From Solirubrobacterales bacterium (lineage in GTDB: Bacteria; Actinomycetota; Thermoleophilia; Solirubrobacterales; Solirubrobacteraceae): 5,983 nt of DNA. Positions 4,571 to 5,983 of this stretch are shown here, in pieces (position 1 is the first letter of the stretch; every line of letters begins with the position of its first letter). Below the pieces are notes generated by a model. The model saw only the letters and a list, made by a program, of their open reading frames with translations. It was not told the DNA's origin and searched no databases. The position numbers were made by a program, and so were the translations under genes. Location of the stretch: positions 1-5,983 of the forward strand of contig PLYX01000049.1 of NCBI GenBank assembly GCA_003151895.1, written 5' to 3'.

Positions 4571-5365
4571 TCAGCGTTGGCGCAAGGCCCGAATGCGTTG
4601 CCGCATCTGTGGTAGACGGATGGTCCTGAACTTCTCCGGTAGCCGCTCGTCGTCGAGTATTGCGTCGAATGCCTCGATGTCCTTGTCGAGCGCCAGGCGA
4701 GCGCACCGGTTTTCTTGCGCGAAGCGAAAGATGCGCTCGTTGAGGTTCAGGACATCCCGGATGGCTGCCTCTCCGCGCTCGTCGAGCAGCAGCTGGCTGA
4801 AGGCTCGGGCGCAGAGGATCGACGCTCGGAGCTGCCGCCACGCGAGGTCGGTCTGCTTGTTGGGCAGGGCGCTGTTGTGGACCCGGCTCTCCATGCAACG
4901 CTCGGGGTGCATGACCCACACATAGACACGCCGGTCTTCGCCGAGGAGCAGGTCGACCTCGATCGCCGTGTTTCTGACGTCCTCGGAGCTCATGCCATAG
5001 GCGCTCTGAAGGAAATCGAGGCGGCGCTCGTGGCCGTCACTGTCGAGGAAGATTGCAACACCCGCGAGCGTGGTGCGGTCCTCCCATTTGGCCAACTGGA
5101 TTTGCCCGCCGAGCAGCTTGCCAGCCAGCCGGACATCCTCCGCCTTGCCGAGAAAATCGATGTCGCCGCTGACCACCTGCCCGGCAATGAGACCATCCGC
5201 CAGACGGCTTTGGAGATAGGCCGTCCAGATAGCTACTGCCTGTCCTCCGACGAGAACGACACGCCGCTCGCGGACGGCATCCTCGAGACGCGCGATGATC
5301 CGTTCGGCCTCAACGAGGCTCAGCGGCGGTGGTTGGACTTCAAGCTCGTCTTGCGGCTCGTCCAC
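4571..5365 (-). CDS. Pol-beta/AbiEii-like nucleotidyltransferase-fold protein, probable effector of a two-gene module
   Basis: A 264-residue cytosolic protein with the signature of the Pol-beta nucleotidyltransferase superfamily, as in AbiEii/MNT-type toxins and defence proteins: VLVGGQAVAIW (Gly40-Gly41, the glycine turn), SGDIDFLG (Asp68 and Asp70, metal ligands) and RRLDFLQ (Asp117, the likely third carboxylate). The spacing between GG and DID is longer than in minimal MNT proteins. The C-terminal half is helical and includes VWVMHPERCMESRV (about 149-162), RQLRASILCARAFSQLLLDE and LNLNERIFRF. All three catalytic acidic positions are intact, so it may transfer nucleotides to tRNA, a protein or a small molecule; the substrate cannot be read from sequence. 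The start is a GTG (5363-5365) with GGTGA 9 bases upstream (5375-5379), whose TGA closes the frame so no longer version exists. It follows the 63-residue gene by 23 bases. Confidence 0.82.
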   Translation of the reverse strand: MDEPQDELEVQPPPLSLVEAERIIARLEDAVRERRVVLVGGQAVAIWTAYLQSRLADGLIAGQVVSGDIDFLGKAEDVRLAGKLLGGQIQLAKWEDRTTLAGVAIFLDSDGHERRLDFLQSAYGMSSEDVRNTAIEVDLLLGEDRRVYVWVMHPERCMESRVHNSALPNKQTDLAWRQLRASILCARAFSQLLLDERGEAAIRDVLNLNERIFRFAQENRCARLALDKDIEAFDAILDDERLPEKFRTIRLPQMRQRIRALRQR

Positions 5366-5388
5366 GTCCGCGAATCACCGATCGCTGT

Positions 5389-5580
5389 TCAGGAGAGAGA
5401 GCGCGCGGAATCCAGGTTGATCTGAACGCGGTCGGCAGGAAACGCGAAGAATTCGTTCTCGCGCTGGAGCTGCGCTTCCGTCTTTTCCCCGGATCGCAGC
5501 GCCTCTACATCAGCACGGCGAGCGCGCTCCTTCTCATCGAAGAGCTGTTGGGCATCAATATGGTCCACTTGCACGGCCAT
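5389..5580 (-). CDS. 63-residue charged helical protein, partner of the nucleotidyltransferase
   Basis: A small cytosolic protein rich in charged residues: MAVQVDHIDAQQLFDEKERA, then RRADVEALRSGEKTEAQLQR, then ENEFFAFPADRVQINLD and a short tail. Residues about 8-42 are predicted helical by eye, with the segment RSGEKTEAQLQRENEFF resembling short partner proteins I associate with nucleotidyltransferase genes; I cannot name a family. Gene order (small protein first, nuclease- or transferase-like protein second, same strand, 23-base gap) is that of an antitoxin-toxin pair, but no DNA-binding motif is evident, so autoregulation is not supported. ATG at 5578-5580 is chosen; a GTG immediately before it (5581-5583) would add one residue. 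AGGCAGG precedes the ATG. Confidence 0.68.
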   Translation of the reverse strand: MAVQVDHIDAQQLFDEKERARRADVEALRSGEKTEAQLQRENEFFAFPADRVQINLDSARSLS

Positions 5581-5591
5581 CACCTGCCTAG

Positions 5592-5620
5592 AGCGTAGCG
5601 TCTTCGGCAGAGCCTATCCA
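5592..5620 (-). promoter_or_regulatory. Candidate promoter of the small protein-nucleotidyltransferase module
   Basis: On the minus strand TGGATA (5615-5620, 4/6 to TTGACA) and TACGCT (5592-5597, fits TANNNT) are separated by 17 bases. The predicted start of transcription is within a few bases of the ATG at 5580, so the mRNA would have a very short leader. It gives the module its own transcription start. Confidence 0.35.
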
Positions 5621-5983
5621 GTCGCTTCGGCATCGCGACGGCGATCCCTGAGCCCCTGCGGCCCAGGTTGCCCGAACTCTCCCGTTGAGGAATCCGGCGC
5701 GATCGGCGAGGCAACTTCAGCGCGTCGCCTCCCGGTCGGCCTGTCATCGCCTTCAGCCACAATACCCCTGACTTAATGGCGGAACCCCCAGCCGACAGGC
5801 TGCTGCTTGGCTGTAGAGCGAGCGTAGGGTCGGCGTTGGCTCAGACTGCTGCTCGTCGTCCGCAGCGAAAGCCTCGAATCAGGTTCCCCGCACGCACGCT
5901 CGACCCGGAAAGCAGTAGCGCACCGGGTGGCGGTCGCCCAATCCTCTCAAGCGATCATGCCTCCAAGAATCCCGGGCGCGGTT
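5621..5983. other. Region without a supportable gene
   Basis: No recognisable protein, tRNA or repeat array was found in this stretch. On the plus strand a frame beginning with ATG at 5776-5778 (MAEPPADRLLLG) stays open to the window edge for about 69 codons, but it has no ribosome site, its sequence is rich in Pro, Arg and Ser, and I recognise nothing in it; it may be chance or the start of a gene lying outside. A small hairpin, CAGCC/GGCTG around GACA, lies at 5789-5802. The minus strand is broken by many stops upstream of the small gene. Confidence 0.5.

Noticed and set aside
4715..5425. Long plus-strand frame opposite the nucleotidyltransferase gene
   Set aside because: It mirrors the minus-strand codons, whereas the minus strand carries clear GG/DID/LDF motifs.
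5580..5762. Minus-strand 60-residue frame upstream of the small gene
   Set aside because: Arg-rich, without ribosome site or recognisable motif, and it contains the promoter candidate of the module.
1..5983. CRISPR array, rRNA, tRNA or complete insertion sequence
   Set aside because: No regularly spaced repeats, no T-arm GGTTCGAAT-type sequence on either strand and no transposase motif or terminal inverted repeats were found by reading.

Overview
The window is high-GC DNA. GC-rich codon use, alanine- and arginine-rich proteins, probable leaderless starts with a TANNNT box, and a TlpA-like protein with HAEILRRL and HPSLYP signatures all suggest a chromosome of Actinomycetota, most likely class Thermoleophilia (Solirubrobacterales-like). 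That placement is inference from pattern memory, not from a search.

Left part (37-2247). A complete selD (selenide, water dikinase) on the minus strand is divergent from a secreted protein gene on the plus strand whose C-terminal half is two PKD domains. Their start codons are 75 bases apart and the gap holds a promoter candidate for each. SelD shows that the cell activates selenium; the PKD protein is not functionally linked to it by anything visible.

Centre (2244-4077). A tight minus-strand operon runs right to left: a membrane-anchored thioredoxin-fold protein with a CAAC active site; a hidden 25-codon membrane microprotein whose GTG start overlaps the thioredoxin stop (GTGA); a 194-residue polytopic membrane protein; and a 148-residue soluble protein coupled by an ATGA overlap. 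The last gene converges on the PKD gene so tightly that both TAG stops share one CTAG. The set looks like an extracytoplasmic thiol-redox unit, but only the thioredoxin-like protein has a function readable from sequence.

Scar (about 4280-4570). Between the operon and the right-hand module lie two unrelated gene fragments: the first 32 codons of a GT4-type glycosyltransferase (minus strand) and about 27 codons of the C-terminal end of a class III adenylate/guanylate cyclase-type protein (plus strand). They mark past deletion or insertion.

Right part (4571-5580). A two-gene minus-strand module encodes a 63-residue charged, helical protein followed by a 264-residue protein with a Pol-beta/AbiEii-like nucleotidyltransferase signature (GG, DID, LDF). 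It has its own promoter candidate, is somewhat less GC-rich by sampled lines, and sits beside the scar, so a mobile toxin-antitoxin-like or defence-like unit is the most interesting hypothesis here. The last 400 bases (5581-5983) contain no gene that I can support.
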